This document shows, one piece after another, positions 18,000 to 29,109 of a DNA stretch of 64,000 bases. Under the pieces are notes generated by a model, which worked only from the letters and a program-made list of their open reading frames with translations, did no database searches and was not told the DNA's origin. Both the position numbers and the translations under genes were made by a program. The stretch's first letter is position 1; each line of letters starts with the position of its first letter. Source of the stretch: Ceratopteris richardii (taxonomy: Eukaryota > Streptophyta > Polypodiopsida > Polypodiales > Pteridaceae); assembly GCA_020310875.1 (NCBI GenBank), contig CM035435.1, positions 64,637,336 through 64,701,335 of the forward strand. Direction: 5' to 3'.

Positions 18000-20000
18000 T
18001 ACACGCTCAGATCGTCAATGATTCTTTGTTATTACTGTCTTGATTCTTTTTAAATTTCTTTAGATTCTTGTCTTAATGTATGCGTCAGGAATTCGACTTT
18101 CCGTGATAATTTTGAGTTCTCGTTCCGTCAGACTTAGGTTCTTTCCTTTAGGTTTTCGTGTCACACACCTTTACTTTAGTCTTGGACTTGATAAATTTAA
18201 TTCTCTTGAACTTGAGGCGTTCCTATCGTCGTTAATCCACAAGAGTTACCGTTTAGCCTAAGCTAAGAATTGACTGAGGGGGTTGAGTAATCTTCCAACC
18301 TCGAGTCAGCTTTTCTGGTTGCTCTGATGCCCAAGAAGCCGCGCTTCCCAAGCTTTATGCCCTTCACTGCCTTGCCTTGGTTGCCTTCGATTGCCCTTGC
18401 TAGACCTGGAAAAATCCAATATTAGACCAATTCACAGTTGGATGATCAAGCACTTGAGTATATACACCTTTTAAGTCCCTTCCCTTTTGTCCAACTTTTC
18501 AATGTTTGCCCCCTGGCTTTCTAGTCCCAAACTAGGTCAACCTCAAAATAGCTTATCTAAAAATAGACGTATCATTTAAGAAAAAAACAGTTGAGGTCAC
18601 GTAGTACTCGTCAAGAGCTTTCTAACGAGCTATTAAACTCAAAAAACGGACTTCGGATGAAAAAGTTATGACCGTTCAGGCCCTGGGGGGTAAAAACTGA
18701 CAAACAGGTTTTTCTCCAAATATGAGCTAAGGGGTCTCCTATGAGTCTAATCACCCAAAAATTTCCCAAAAATAGCCCCAAAGTTGGCCAAAAATTGAAA
18801 CCCTAAAATTTGTGATGGGGGTGCACAATCGCGATGGTCTGAGATGATCGCGATGGTCTGAGATGATCGCGATGGTCTGGGACCGTCGCGATGGCGTGAG
18901 GGTGCACCGTCGCGATGGCGTGAAATTGGACAATCGCGATGGTCTGAAAGTGCACCGTCGCGATGGTCTGAAAGTGCACAATCGCGATGGCGTGAAAGTG
19001 CACAATCGCGATGGTCTGAAGTTGCACCGTCGCGATGGCGTGAAATTGCACAATCGCGATGGTCTGAAGTGCACCGTCGCGATGGCATAAAAGTGCACAA
19101 TCGCGATGGTCTGAAGTGCATCGTCGCGATGGCGTAAAAGTGCACAATCGCGATGGCGTCAGTCAACGGTCAATGTGGACAATCGCGATGGTCCAAAGTG
19201 AACCGTCGCGATGGTCACAGATGCGATGGCTTGAGCCAATCGCGATGGTCTGGGCGCGATGGCGTGAGCCAATCGCGATGGTTTGAATTTTTGAAGTGTC
19301 GCGATGGTGTGAGGGTGTCGTCGCGATGGTCCGAAAAATGAACCGTCGCGATGGTCTAGATTGCCACGTGGCACCGTCGGCGCGATGGCGTGAGCCAATC
19401 GCGATGGCGTGACACAATCGCGATGGTCAGAGACCGTCGCGATGGTCCGGCCAAGCCGTCGCGATGGCGTGAGCCAATCGCGATGGTGTGACACAATCAC
19501 GATGGTCAGAGACCGTCGCGATGGTCCACCAAAATGCAAATTTTGTGAATGCAGCTATGGATTCCTGTAGGCGCAGGTGTGCTCTTCACGCTGGTGTGGT
19601 CGCCTTCTCCAAATTCCGAACTTTGCAGACCATCGTGATGGTCTGACACAGATGGAAATTTCTGACAGAAACTGAAGTTTTTACCTTTTTGCAGGCTTCC
19701 TGATGCACTAGAGCTCTATACCTGCAAGAAAACTCAAGAAAACAAAAGTACACACAAGCACAAAAGCTCTCTCTCACTCTCTCGCATGCACAAATGAAGG
19801 GAAATGAGGAGAATGGGGGGATATAGTGAATTTTTTGATTTTTTTGGAAATGAAGATGATGATGCGGTGATGAAGATGGAGTGTGGGGGAGGTGAAAAAC
19901 ACTAAAAACTAAGTAAAAACAACAACAAAAACTGAAATTTTTACCTTCCAACGCCACTTCTTGCTATACTCTTACCATCACACATTCGTCCTAGACTCGA
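18000..20000 (-). other. Long 5' leader of Gypsy-1
   Basis: About 2 kb separates the primer site from the first gag ATG. The part nearest the LTR (19540-20000) is unique sequence. Next comes the TCGCGA minisatellite (18826-19530). A stretch from 18780 down to 18000 then follows whose landmarks (GGGACTAGAAAGCCAGGGGG, CTCAACCCCCTCAGTCAATT, CTTAGCTTAGGCTAA) recur in the Gypsy-4 leader at 57490-57870. Apparent open frames across the minisatellite on both strands follow from the repeat and have no coding signature. Confidence 0.8.
18826..19530. repeat. Minisatellite of palindromic ATCGCGAT cores in the Gypsy-1 leader
   Basis: About 30 copies of CGCGATGG occur in about 705 bp, spaced about 24 bp on average. 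Cores alternate between CAATCGCGATGGTCTG and ACCGTCGCGATGGCGTG forms. The core ATCGCGAT is its own reverse complement and CCATCGCGATGG is an extended version, so the array can pair with itself in many registers. It is unusually CpG-dense for this window. A different array occupies the same place in Gypsy-4 (56625-57290). Confidence 0.95.
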
Positions 20001-20018
20001 TCCCTGGCAACGGCGCCA
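20001..20018 (-). other. Primer-binding site of Gypsy-1, Asp-tRNA type
   Basis: On the minus strand this reads TGGCGCCGTTGCCAGGGA. It resembles the TGGCGCCGTTGCCGGGGA site of Athila-type and other plant Gypsy elements that use the 3' end of Asp tRNA. The diverged counterpart in Gypsy-3 is at 52824-52841 with the same spacing to its LTR. Confidence 0.85.
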
Positions 20019-20025
20019 AATTTGG

Positions 20026-20663
20026 TGTTGCTCTAGCACAATGGTGAGAACCACGTTAAGAAGCTCCACCTCCTTAATGTCAATCCGCGGAAGAGATAGG
20101 AGTGATATGAAGATCGTGAATGTGAGATGAAGTGAGAGTGAAGGTGAGAAGCATAGAAATGCACACACACATGCACACACACTACGAAGAGACAAGCAAG
20201 ACACAATGGAAGGTGGGAAATTAGCTCTATTACTCAAGAACACTATTACAAGCTCAAAAGAACTCTAACCTCAAACAAGCTAACCTCAAAAATGAGCTCT
20301 CTAGCTCTTTTTATAGTTTCTAGACTAGTTTTGACCGGTTTCACATCTAGTGACGGGCATAGTTAAAAATTAGGTCCTAGATTCTATTTGGAAGGGTAAA
20401 CGGTATCTAAAAATAACGAAAATTGGTACGCGCATTCTACCTAAGCTCCTCAAGCTCGAGGACTCCTCGGCTTGCACAAAATGGAGCTATGGATTACAAA
20501 ATGGGGTTTTCTATGTTACATATGTTACAATAGTGATAAAAATCACTGTTGGAGGTTTTTGGAAAGTATTTGAAAACATAATTATTTGAAAAACAATTCG
20601 ACTGGCTCCCTGCTCTGTCGTTACATACTTCCGTGTCGTCTGTGCCTCTGGCTGCTTCCAACA
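20026..20663 (-). repeat. 5' LTR of Gypsy-1 (638 bp)
   Basis: Ends read TGTTGC on the left and CCAACA on the right in plus orientation, that is TGTTGG to GCAACA in element orientation. It is essentially identical to 3224-3861. The primer site follows after a 7-bp spacer (20019-20025). Confidence 0.95.
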
Positions 20664-23600
20664 CTTACATGTTGAAACTTCACCATCACTACAACATCTC
20701 CCCAACCATCACCACAAAGATGGCATCCAATCATACCTCCTATTCGCATTCGCCTCTCATGTACACCAATGCCTGAAGGTCAAACTGATGTTAGCAGAGT
20801 GTAGTCCACTAGCACAACACCATCAACAAATCTAGTTATTGAACCCGTCGCAACAAAAAATGTGATCACAAAACTCGAAGACACCACTACTGCAGGAGGA
20901 TTTTTGTTTCCAATTTTGGACATGGAAATAGATGAGCTCAACACAACATTTGATTTCGAGATGCAAGATCCCCCTAATACCAACTTCCCATTCTCATATA
21001 TATAATTTGTTTCACAAGAATATGAACAACCTAGCTACCCAAGTTCCCAAACCAATTATGAAGAAGGCCACACTCCTACAGACCAGGAGGAGGATAAGCA
21101 TATTGTGACCAAAGACGATGAAGAATAGAACATAGTTCAATAGGATTAGGGTGAGTTTCACAACACAAAAGAGCAACAAGAGGAACATCGAGACAACAAG
21201 GAGGCACAATGAGAATTACAACTCACTAAAGATGATTTCATTCCAAATCCATCCGCTTACACCATCATGTTGCAAAGACTTTATGCAACTATGCAAGTAG
21301 TTTGGGCCCCACACCAACTCACTGAGGAACAAAGCCAAGATATGTTACAATGAGAACTTGAGAACGGTGGGTTTGATGCCCCTTTCATCAAATCCATCAA
21401 CATATTGAGTGAGGCAATGGGTGTAAGTAGAGGCCGTCAACATCTCATCATAGAGACCGCTTCAAAGATTCAATCCACATCGTGTCCGTCTTCTCCCTTG
21501 CATCGATCAACATATCCAAGTTCCATTGCCACCTAACCTCTCCTTCCAATCTACCCTTCATGGACATACACCCCCACCCATCCCTCCTATCAATACAACC
21601 TCCCTCTCCGAGCCTAATCACCATCAGTTCCCTCCTCTCCCAAGACATTCAAAGTGCCTTTGAGACACCCCCACAATCACCACATCATTCATGCATACCT
21701 AACATGTCCCCACCTCAATCCCCTCCCCATACATCTAGCCACTTCGTTGAAGTTGTTCTTGTAACTTCACCACCCACAACCACCCTCTTGAATCCCATTT
21801 TGAGTATGCCACCTATCCAACCCATCATCACACCATTCCCAACCCCTACTCATCCATCACCATTTCCACCTATACCAACCTTTCGCATACCCACTGATCA
21901 TTTACATCCTTTATCTCTCCCATCCTTTCTCCAACCCTTTCTCAAACCTCTGAGTAAACCTGTCTTATCCCAACTAACATTACCTTTCTCCACCCCGCTA
22001 GCTCAACCATCCTTACTAATCAATTTTGTTTTTGCACCTGCACTTTCCCTCACCTATTCCACTTTTCACAGTGGATACCACAAACACCACATCCAATCCC
22101 TTGGACATCTCACCATCCATGACACCTCCACTTACACTTCACATATCACTTTCCATTCCCCCTCCACCAACTTCACAATCACTCACAAGCAAATACACTA
22201 TTACCTTACCCTCCTCCTTTCCCACTGCATAATGTATTGATTCTCATGCAATCATGCATCCATATTCCACTTACTCATCATCCACCATCGACACTACATT
22301 ACATCAAATGTTCACCAATATGCATCAAATGCATGAAGAATTCACTTCCATAGGTCAACACTATCATCAAGAGTTGTAGAACATCATGACTCAGGAACAA
22401 GCAAGACTCAATTCATTGAGCATAGAGAACGCATCACTTAATGCATGCTACATGGAGCTCAATGACAATTACTATGCCAAGTAAGTGTTGTTAGAGCAAC
22501 AAAACAAAGATATCATTGCAAAAATTGAAGACCAACTTAGAGTGTAGATTGAATGCACAATTAACATGCAATATGTGACTGCTCCACAAACATCTAACAA
22601 CATCACATGAGGAGAATCAGAGGTTGCAAGAACAAAACAAAGATAGTTTCAAAGCTAGCATGGACAATTCAAGAGCACCTCTCAATCCCAAGCATTTCCA
22701 AGCCATTCCATCTGATACTATCAAGATCATGCTCAACTACTTGAAGCACATGCTCAATTACTTGAAGCACATGATAAAACCACAATAGGAATGTGCCACT
22801 TTCTAGAATACAAGGGTGACAATACACTCCGCTGAATAGAGAGAACCAACCCTCCCCCCCCCCCGATAGACAGCAACCCCTCTAGAAGTATTGGAAACTT
22901 GAAGTCATCCTATTTTGCAAAATTCACACCATAGAGATACATTTCCACCAATGAAATCCAAGATAAGCCATACTTTATGTATTTGGCCAAATACAAACCA
23001 CAAATTCAGAGGATTATTGGGAAGGTACCTACACATGCTACACAGTTCCAACCTGAGGACATACCTCAGCATGCATCCAATGACACAATCTTTTAGCCAT
23101 ACTAGAGGCACAAATTACCACACGAATACCCAAAGATGATGTATAAATGGTCAAAGGAAACTATGCATATTATGTACAATCCTTGTTGTGGCCGAGTTCC
23201 TCGATGTTAGTCCTAACCAACTCTTGTAGTTAAGGTGTAGAATGATCCCAAGATCCAAGACTGGATCAACTATCCTTACTTCATACCACCCCAAGGGCCC
23301 CAAACTATCATGAATATGATGGAAACCATTTGATACTTGATACCATGGTTGATCACATGATAAACATAACAGCCAAGATGTCAATGAAATTTTTTTATCT
23401 AATGCAAACAATGTTTAAAGACTTTAGAAAGATTTAGGCACCTCATGTCTCAACACCACAGTTTGAGCATGGAAATTTAGATTTAGTGTATGAACCTACC
23501 CTTGTGTTACAAGAAAACATTCAAAGAAATGTTCACCATTGGGTTTTGGGAGTAACTCAAAGGTGTTCATAACTAGGTCAACAAATCTTCTTCAACTATT

Positions 23601-23788
23601 TGCTTGCAAACAACTCATGTACTCAATGCACTATCGATATCCACCGTAGGACACACCGCAGGCCATTGCATGGGATAAATTGGAAGCAGACGCACAGAAT
23701 CCATGTCAATGAGCACACCCTTGCTCAAATCTCCTCCAAAATTACATCAATCGATCCCCTCAACAAGGTTTTGTCGGGGACGATAGAC

Positions 23789-23803
23789 GTGAGAGGGAGG
23801 GGG
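23789..23803 (+). other. Polypurine tract of Gypsy-0
   Basis: The sequence GTGAGAGGGAGGGGG lies directly before the LTR start at 23804. It matches the purine tract beside the Gypsy-1 3' LTR and marks the plus-strand primer site. Confidence 0.85.
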
Positions 23804-24433
23804 TGTTGGTAGCAGCTCATGGCACATAAGAAGAGGAAGCATGTAATGAGAAAAGGCATGAGATCAAAGTGGACCCCCTTAATTTTTCCAACATCAATAT
23901 TGGTCTACAAGTATCAACCATCTTGAGCAACAATAGTGATTTTAATCAAACACCCAATTTTGCCATATAATGCTCCATTTTGTGGAAGTCGAGAAGTCCT
24001 CGAGCTTGAGGAGCTTAGATAGAACATACCTACCAATTGTCATATTTCTTGGACATCATTTTGGTACCCCAAAAGTATCTAAGGACATAGTTTTGAACTA
24101 TACCAACCATTAGATGTGAAATCAGTCATTTCACCTCAAAAAACTATAAATAGATCTAGAGAGCTCCTTCTTGAGGTTAGCTTGTTGGAGTTAGCTACTT
24201 TTCAAGTGTGAGCATCGTAAGAGAATTCATGAATAGAAGTATTTCTCCTTCCATTGTCTCCTATTGCCTCTTCCATGTGTGTGTGTGCACATGTGTGCAT
24301 TATTGTGCTTCTCACCTTCACCTTCGGGCACATCACTCGTTCAAGATCTTCATATCATCCTTTCATCTCCATGGACTGAAAATTAAAGAGGTGGAGCTCC
24401 TCGATGCAATACTCATCCTTGTCTAGAGCAACA
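23804..24433 (+). repeat. 3' LTR of Gypsy-0 (630 bp)
   Basis: The LTR starts TGTTGGTAGCAG and ends AGAGCAACA. The length is close to the 638-bp LTRs of Gypsy-1, and it shares the same landmarks in reverse, including GCTCCTCAAGCTC-type sequence and the GGTGGAGCTCCT end region. A TG-rich microsatellite begins directly after it. Confidence 0.88.
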
Positions 24434-24681
24434 CGTATGTATGTGTGTGTATGTGTTATGTGTGTGTGTATGTGTGTGCATGTGTATGTATATGTGTATG
24501 TGTGTGTGTATGTGTGTGTATGTGCATGTATATGTGTACTTCTGTGCATATGTTTGTGTGTATGCATATGTGCAGGTATGTGTATGGGTGTGTATGTTTA
24601 TGTATGTGTATGTGTATGTGTATTTGTTTGTGTATGTGTATGTGTATGTGTAAGTGTATGTGTATGTGTATGTGTATGTTA

Positions 24682-24712
<31 letters not shown>

Positions 24713-24800
24713 GTATATGTGTATGTGTATGTGTGTATGTGTAAGTGTATGTATGTATGTGTAAGTCTATGTATGTGTGTGTATGTGCACCTATGCATGT
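24434..24800. repeat. TATGTG/TG-rich microsatellite
   Basis: About 365 bp of irregular (TG)n, TATGTG and GTGTATGT units begin directly at the LTR end of Gypsy-0. Long open frames through it on either strand are only repeat products. Confidence 0.95.
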
Positions 24801-25420
24801 TTATAATTTTTTTTTGTATATTGATCATTTTTTTTGTTTGAAATTAAAATAACAGGAGATATTGTATGGTAGAAAGAAATAAGAGAAGGCATGACATACC
24901 ACCTGAAACATGGCAATATTTTTGCAAAAAGCTATGTCTACAGAAAAAATTCCTCAGTAGAAGGTATGTAAAATACTTATATTAATGTGAGTTATAATTC
25001 TCATATGTTTCATAAATATTTTACATTTAATCTATGTACTTTTGTTTCATTAAATAAACACACACTATTGCAAAAAAGAGAATTGAAGCAGATCATACAT
25101 CACACTTAGGTCAAATGAGAGTGACAATTTTGTTGCTACATTTGTAACAATATGTATTATTGAAATCATATTTTTTATTTTATTTAGAACACTAATCATT
25201 AACCTTTTTCAATTGTTTCAATGCAACATAAGGATTATGGTTGTAATCCTACAAAAAAGGAAATTGAATATGCTACATATTTTGGATGTCAAGGCTTGAG
25301 TGAGCAAATAAGAGAGCATCCAGGAGGAGTTCACTAGTGTTCTTTTCTTCGATGTCAGGATTGGAAAACTCTTCAACAAAGTGGTGTTGTTTAGCCACCT
25401 AGAACTAGAGAAGGTGTTTT
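24801..25420. other. Unassigned AT-rich DNA with two protein-like stretches
   Basis: There is no match to the surrounding Gypsy family. On the plus strand a short open stretch near 24860-24965 (KRRHDIPPETWQYFCKKLCL) is followed by an AAGGTATGTAA donor-like site. Another near 25255-25380 reads KKEIEYATYFGCQGLSEQIR and CSFLRCQDWKTLQQSGVV. They may be exons of a decayed host gene or of an unknown element; I cannot name a family. Confidence 0.35.
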
Positions 25421-25429
25421 CTAATATTT

Positions 25430-25800
25430 AAGACCATTGAGTGATTGTATATCTAATCTTGGCCTAGAATTAGTGGTTTTATAAGATCTTCATCATGGAA
25501 GACTAAGAACTTTACTATCAAAGTGACATCTTGTATGAGGATAAGAATTTCCACCTCACCCATGCAAGGGGTTTCCATGCCTCCTAATCCTATGAGGTAT
25601 GCCTTAATCGGATTCATTCTCAAATCCATGTCTTGATAGTAGGAATGAATAATGGCACTAAGTTGTTGCACCTCAGTCAATTAGGGTTGTGATTGTCTTG
25701 AATGTAGTGCCTTGTTCTAACCTAATTGAAACGAATGGTCATCTATCAACTATGCTAGGGTAAGCATTTAGCTTGGCCTAGCACATAGCAATGTGATATT
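25430..25800 (-). pseudogene. Gypsy-2 second retropepsin-like region
   Basis: The minus strand has YLIGLGGMETPCMGEVEILI and LVFHDEDLIKPLILGQD, nearly the same as Gypsy-1 residues 127-175 of the second protease. It lies after integrase, as in Gypsy-1. It is decayed; it mainly shows that this domain is ancestral to the family. Confidence 0.8.
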
Positions 25801-25979
25801 TAAGGTCCTCTATGTGGGGAAAGGCATTCACTAGATGAAGCTCCTCTACACTTGCATTTCATTCTACGGTTAACCCTTATTGTCTTATCTTCATATGTTT
25901 AATGCACTCCAATGATCTAGCTTGAGCTTCTTCTTAAATTCTTTTCTCTTCCTCCTTGTGCTTCCTAGCCAAGGTGAGT

Positions 25980-27480
25980 CTTCTAAGCATTTTGTTTGTC
26001 AAGGGTTCTTGATAGAGCTTGACTCTACACCCAGTAATGTAATTTGACATTACATCTCCTTCCAATGCAGCTAACTACATCACTCCACTGGTTGAATGTC
26101 TATTTATAATCATTGGTCCATAACCACATTTCTCTAAATTATGAGCATGTTGCTTCAAAGTATAGAACAACACTAAATCACCAACTTTCAAGCCTTTCTC
26201 TTTCGCATTTGCATCGAAGTAAGTCTTCTACCTCTTCTTAGTTGCAAATATTATTGCTGGTGCCCTTAGCTTGGTCCCTCCTAAATGTTCTAGGTCCATA
26301 ATCCTAGACGAGAGCTCATGGCCGGTCCATTGATGCTCTTGTGCAACCTTGAGAGTTAGTATCAAGAAGTCCAACAGAAACACTGCATTTTGGCCAAGGA
26401 CCATATGAAAAGATTTGCATTGAGTATCATCTTGTAGGCCACTCTATATGCCCAAATAGCATGGTGTAATTTTTTGTCCTAGTCAGAGCGTTTGTTGTCT
26501 ATGAGCTTAGTCAGTACATTGCATAGGATCTTCTTAGTACTCTCTGCCTATCCATTAGTCTACTATGATATGGTGTTGGCTTCTTCTGAATCACCATAAA
26601 ATCTTACAATGGATATTCAATGACTTCATTTAGGAAATGAGTTCCTTTAGTCAACCCATATTTTGTAAAGACATTTTTGAACAAGAATTTTGCCATCGTT
26701 TGTGCATCATTCTTTCTAGTGGCCTTGACTTCTACCCATTTGTTTAGATAATCCGTGGTGACAATTATGTATTCATCATGAGAACCTCTAGAAAGGGGAT
26801 TAATGGGTCCTACAAAATCTATACCCCACTTCGTGAATGCACATCCTCCCATCATGGGTCTTAGTGGCATTTCATCCCTATGCATGGGGTATTGAGTTCG
26901 TTGACATGTGTCACATCTCTTCACATAGGTATGTGTGTCCATATGAAGAGTGGGCCACCATAATCATGAAAATAAGTTGGCTTTCGTCACTCTATCAAAC
27001 CCAAAATGCCCTCCTACAACACCTTGGTATGTAGTTTCTAAAATCGTCAAGTACTCACTCTCATGGACACATAGTCTCAGGTATCCTTCTCATCCATGTT
27101 TGTACAGAGTATCACCAATGAGTGTAGTCTTGAGCCTCCTGATCTAGAATTCTTCATATTGCTACTATCATTTCTAGTGGGAATGTCTTTTTTCTTAGGA
27201 AGGGACTATCGGACTGCTCCAATCAGTCACCAAAGACAAGTGGCATAAAGTGGCATGTTCAATGGGAGGTCTACTAATGCAATTTTGACATTCCTTGAAC
27301 AACCTATAGACATCTGCTTCCATTGTTTGCCAATATATAGCTAATCAATTTAGTGTTTGTAAAGTTCTATGTTTTGAGTGATGTTGCCCTAATGCACCTA
27401 TATGCACCAATTGAAACAATTTATTGTGATGTTGTTCTTCCACATAACAAGCTAAAATTCCTTGTTTCCTGCAAATATAT
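25980..27480 (-). pseudogene. Gypsy-2 integrase region
   Basis: Recognisable pieces include MDTHTYVKRCDTCQRTQYP, MMGGCAFTKWGIDFVGPINP, IVTTDYLNKWVEVKATRKND and AKFLFKNVFTKYGL, which follow the Gypsy-1 integrase closely. The C-terminal part near 26040-26240 matches the GYGPMIINR region. It is broken. Confidence 0.85.
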
Positions 27481-28035
27481 GATATCTTTGGGACCTAACT
27501 ACTTCATTCTCCTTGGTCTTGACCACTGGATTCTCCATTCTTCTTGGTGACTACAACAATGGGGGATACCCATTCTATATGCTCTATTTCGTAGATAAAT
27601 CCCGCTTTTATCAATCGATCATGTTCTTCTTTTATTTTAACAACATAGTTGTCATTGTAAGTGTAAGGCTTCTGTTTAGTTGTCTTGGCTTCTAGTGTCA
27701 TGGGGATCCTATGAGAACAAATATCGAGATCCACTCCTTTTAAATCCTTGTAGTTCCAACAAACACATCTCTATATTCTCTTAACAACTCAATCAACTCT
27801 TGTTCTTCTTCTTCACTTAAATTGTGTCCTATATATGTGCACCTTTCTTCCCCTTCTTCAACTATTACTAAAATTCTCTTAGTTTATTCTATATTATTGT
27901 AAGTTTCTCCCATGAGAGTTTCTCACTGAGGCCTTCCCACCATTATTCTTCTATCATTGACTTCATATTTCTTGAAAATTTTTGATAATTCAAACAATGA
28001 TTCTTGATCTTGTGCTTGTGTGGGAGACTTTCTTC

Positions 28036-28090
28036 TTTCCTCCTCCTCCTCCTCCTTCTTCTTCTTCTTCTTCTTCTTCTTCTTCTCAAT
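28036..28090. repeat. (CTC)n(CTT)n microsatellite inside Gypsy-2
   Basis: CTCCTCCTC units pass into about fourteen CTT/TTC units. The minus strand would encode a Lys/Glu run in the acidic-basic linker between protease and RT. In Gypsy-1 the equivalent place near 13400-13440 is Lys-rich and shows no expansion. Confidence 0.9.
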
Positions 28091-28337
28091 CTTGGTTTCT
28101 ACTGGCTTTGTTGATGTCTTCTCTTGATGACACTCAAACTAGTCTTGAGTTTTGGGTTCTACCAAGTATAAGTATTCCTCCTTTGAAGAGCAAAAGGGTT
28201 CCATGATGATGAATTCTAAGTCCTCATCACTTACTCCTATTGATTTGTTTGTGGCATGGTCACATCACTCTATAGCAGGCTCAAACAGAAAAACTTCTAC
28301 CATGAAGATGGAGATATCATAGCCATCTTCATCAAAA

Positions 28338-28515
28338 TGGGGTGTTCATTGTTCCTCATTTACTGCTATGTCCATGGTGGCTAATATCTCTACCCAACCA
28401 TGAGGTTCTAGCTCTTTGTCTCACAATGGGGCATTTATTGTTCCTCATTTACTGCTATGTCCATGGTGGCTAATATCTCTGCCCAACCATGAGGTTCAAA
28501 CTCTTTGTCTAAGAA
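28338..28515. repeat. 89-bp tandem duplication inside Gypsy-2
   Basis: The block containing GTTCCTCATTTACTGCTATG starts at 28351 and again at 28440, giving a period of 89 bp. The two units differ at a few positions, so the duplication postdates much but not all of the decay. Confidence 0.85.
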
Positions 28516-29109
28516 TATCATAGGCGCATAGGCTAGGTCTTGTACTGATATAGAGTGTTGCATAGCACCTAAATTTTTGGCTCCTAGTCATTTATTCTTT
28601 TGTTGAAACCTTATACATCAATAAATGTGTGTCCTCGTGCATCCATGAAGGCCCTGATCCTATAGAATGCACTGACTTCGTCCCCTCAGGTGTTCTATGG
28701 ATGGTATTCCATTGAAATGGAGGTACATTTTGATGGGAATAATCCTTGAGATTGACTTTGGTGGTTACCCCTAAGTGTTGCAAGTACAAGGAATTGGTCC
28801 CCCAATCCTGCACTACTTGCAACTCTCTCATGAATGACCTTCCCAAAATCATCTCATAGGTATGGTTCTTTCCAACATCATAGACGGCAAAGGTGTGCTC
28901 AACCTTTACACCACAAGTGGTGAGAGTTATGCCTTCTAGCAATCCTAAAGGCCTTTCTATATGTCCATCCACCATTTGCAACTTCATCCTAGTAGGTCTT
29001 TGAGCTTGCTTGCCCCATCATTTCCATAAGGAGGTGGTGGTGATGGCAAATCCCTCTCTTGAATCTAAGATTTCTTTTATGGTGTATCCTTGGTAGATAA
29101 GAGACCTCG

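Larger units (their letters stand above)
3224..20663 (-). mobile_element. Gypsy-1: young, nearly complete giant Ty3/Gypsy element (17,440 bp)
   Basis: Two 638-bp LTRs (3224-3861 and 20026-20663) differ at only three positions by eye, about 0.5%. The element is bounded by CTTAT on the left and CTTAC on the right, an imperfect 5-bp target duplication. From 5' to 3' on the minus strand it has an Asp-tRNA-type primer site, a leader with a palindromic minisatellite, gag with zinc knuckles, protease, RT, RNase H, integrase, a second retropepsin-like domain, a large post-integrase module and a polypurine tract. I see no chromodomain after integrase. RT/RNase H sequence and primer type suggest the non-chromovirus Tat/Athila side. 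It looks structurally whole, with roughly half a dozen coding breaks. It sits inside Gypsy-0, a relative in the opposite orientation. Confidence 0.93.
20664..24433 (+). mobile_element. Gypsy-0, right fragment: post-integrase module plus 3' LTR
   Basis: The fragment resumes exactly where Gypsy-1 ends. It runs through the acidic Ser/Thr/Pro tail (near 20700-21170), the Pro-rich segment (about 21480-22250), the coiled-coil segment (about 22330-22800) and the C-terminal aromatic domain (about 22900-23790), and then a purine tract and a 3' LTR. The order matches Gypsy-1 at 3862-8315 domain for domain, in the opposite orientation. It is heavily decayed (dozens of breaks) and old. Its gag-pol part would lie left of the window or has been lost. 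Confidence 0.88.
27510..29105 (-). pseudogene. Gypsy-2 protease and RT N-terminal region
   Basis: The protease flank reads MKLQMVDGHIERPLGLLEGI, THTYEMILGRSFMRELQVVQ and GTNSLYLQHLGVTTKVNLKD. The RT N-terminus reads ICSHRIPMTLEAKTTKQKPY and EIEHIEWVSPIVVV. Between these is an acidic linker with a CTT/CTC microsatellite and an 89-bp tandem duplication. Collinear with Gypsy-1 13000-14370. Broken. Confidence 0.82.

Noticed and set aside
18826-19530. CRISPR-like array
   Set aside because: Spacing is short and irregular, the intervening sequence is itself repetitive, and the setting is a plant retrotransposon leader.
18747-19539. Overlapping open frames on both strands (RPSRLC and RHRDGA-type peptides) in the TCGCGA array
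   Set aside because: They arise because the repeat lacks stop codons in several frames. Repeating peptides on both strands and the leader position argue against coding.
21482-22240. Plus-strand 252-residue Pro/Ser/His-rich open frame as a host gene
   Set aside because: It is the decayed Pro-rich segment of Gypsy-0, collinear with Gypsy-1 5571-6431.
24404-24841. Cys/Val/Tyr-rich open frames through the TG microsatellite
   Set aside because: Translation of (TATGTG)n; no coding signal. The same holds for 53568-53973.
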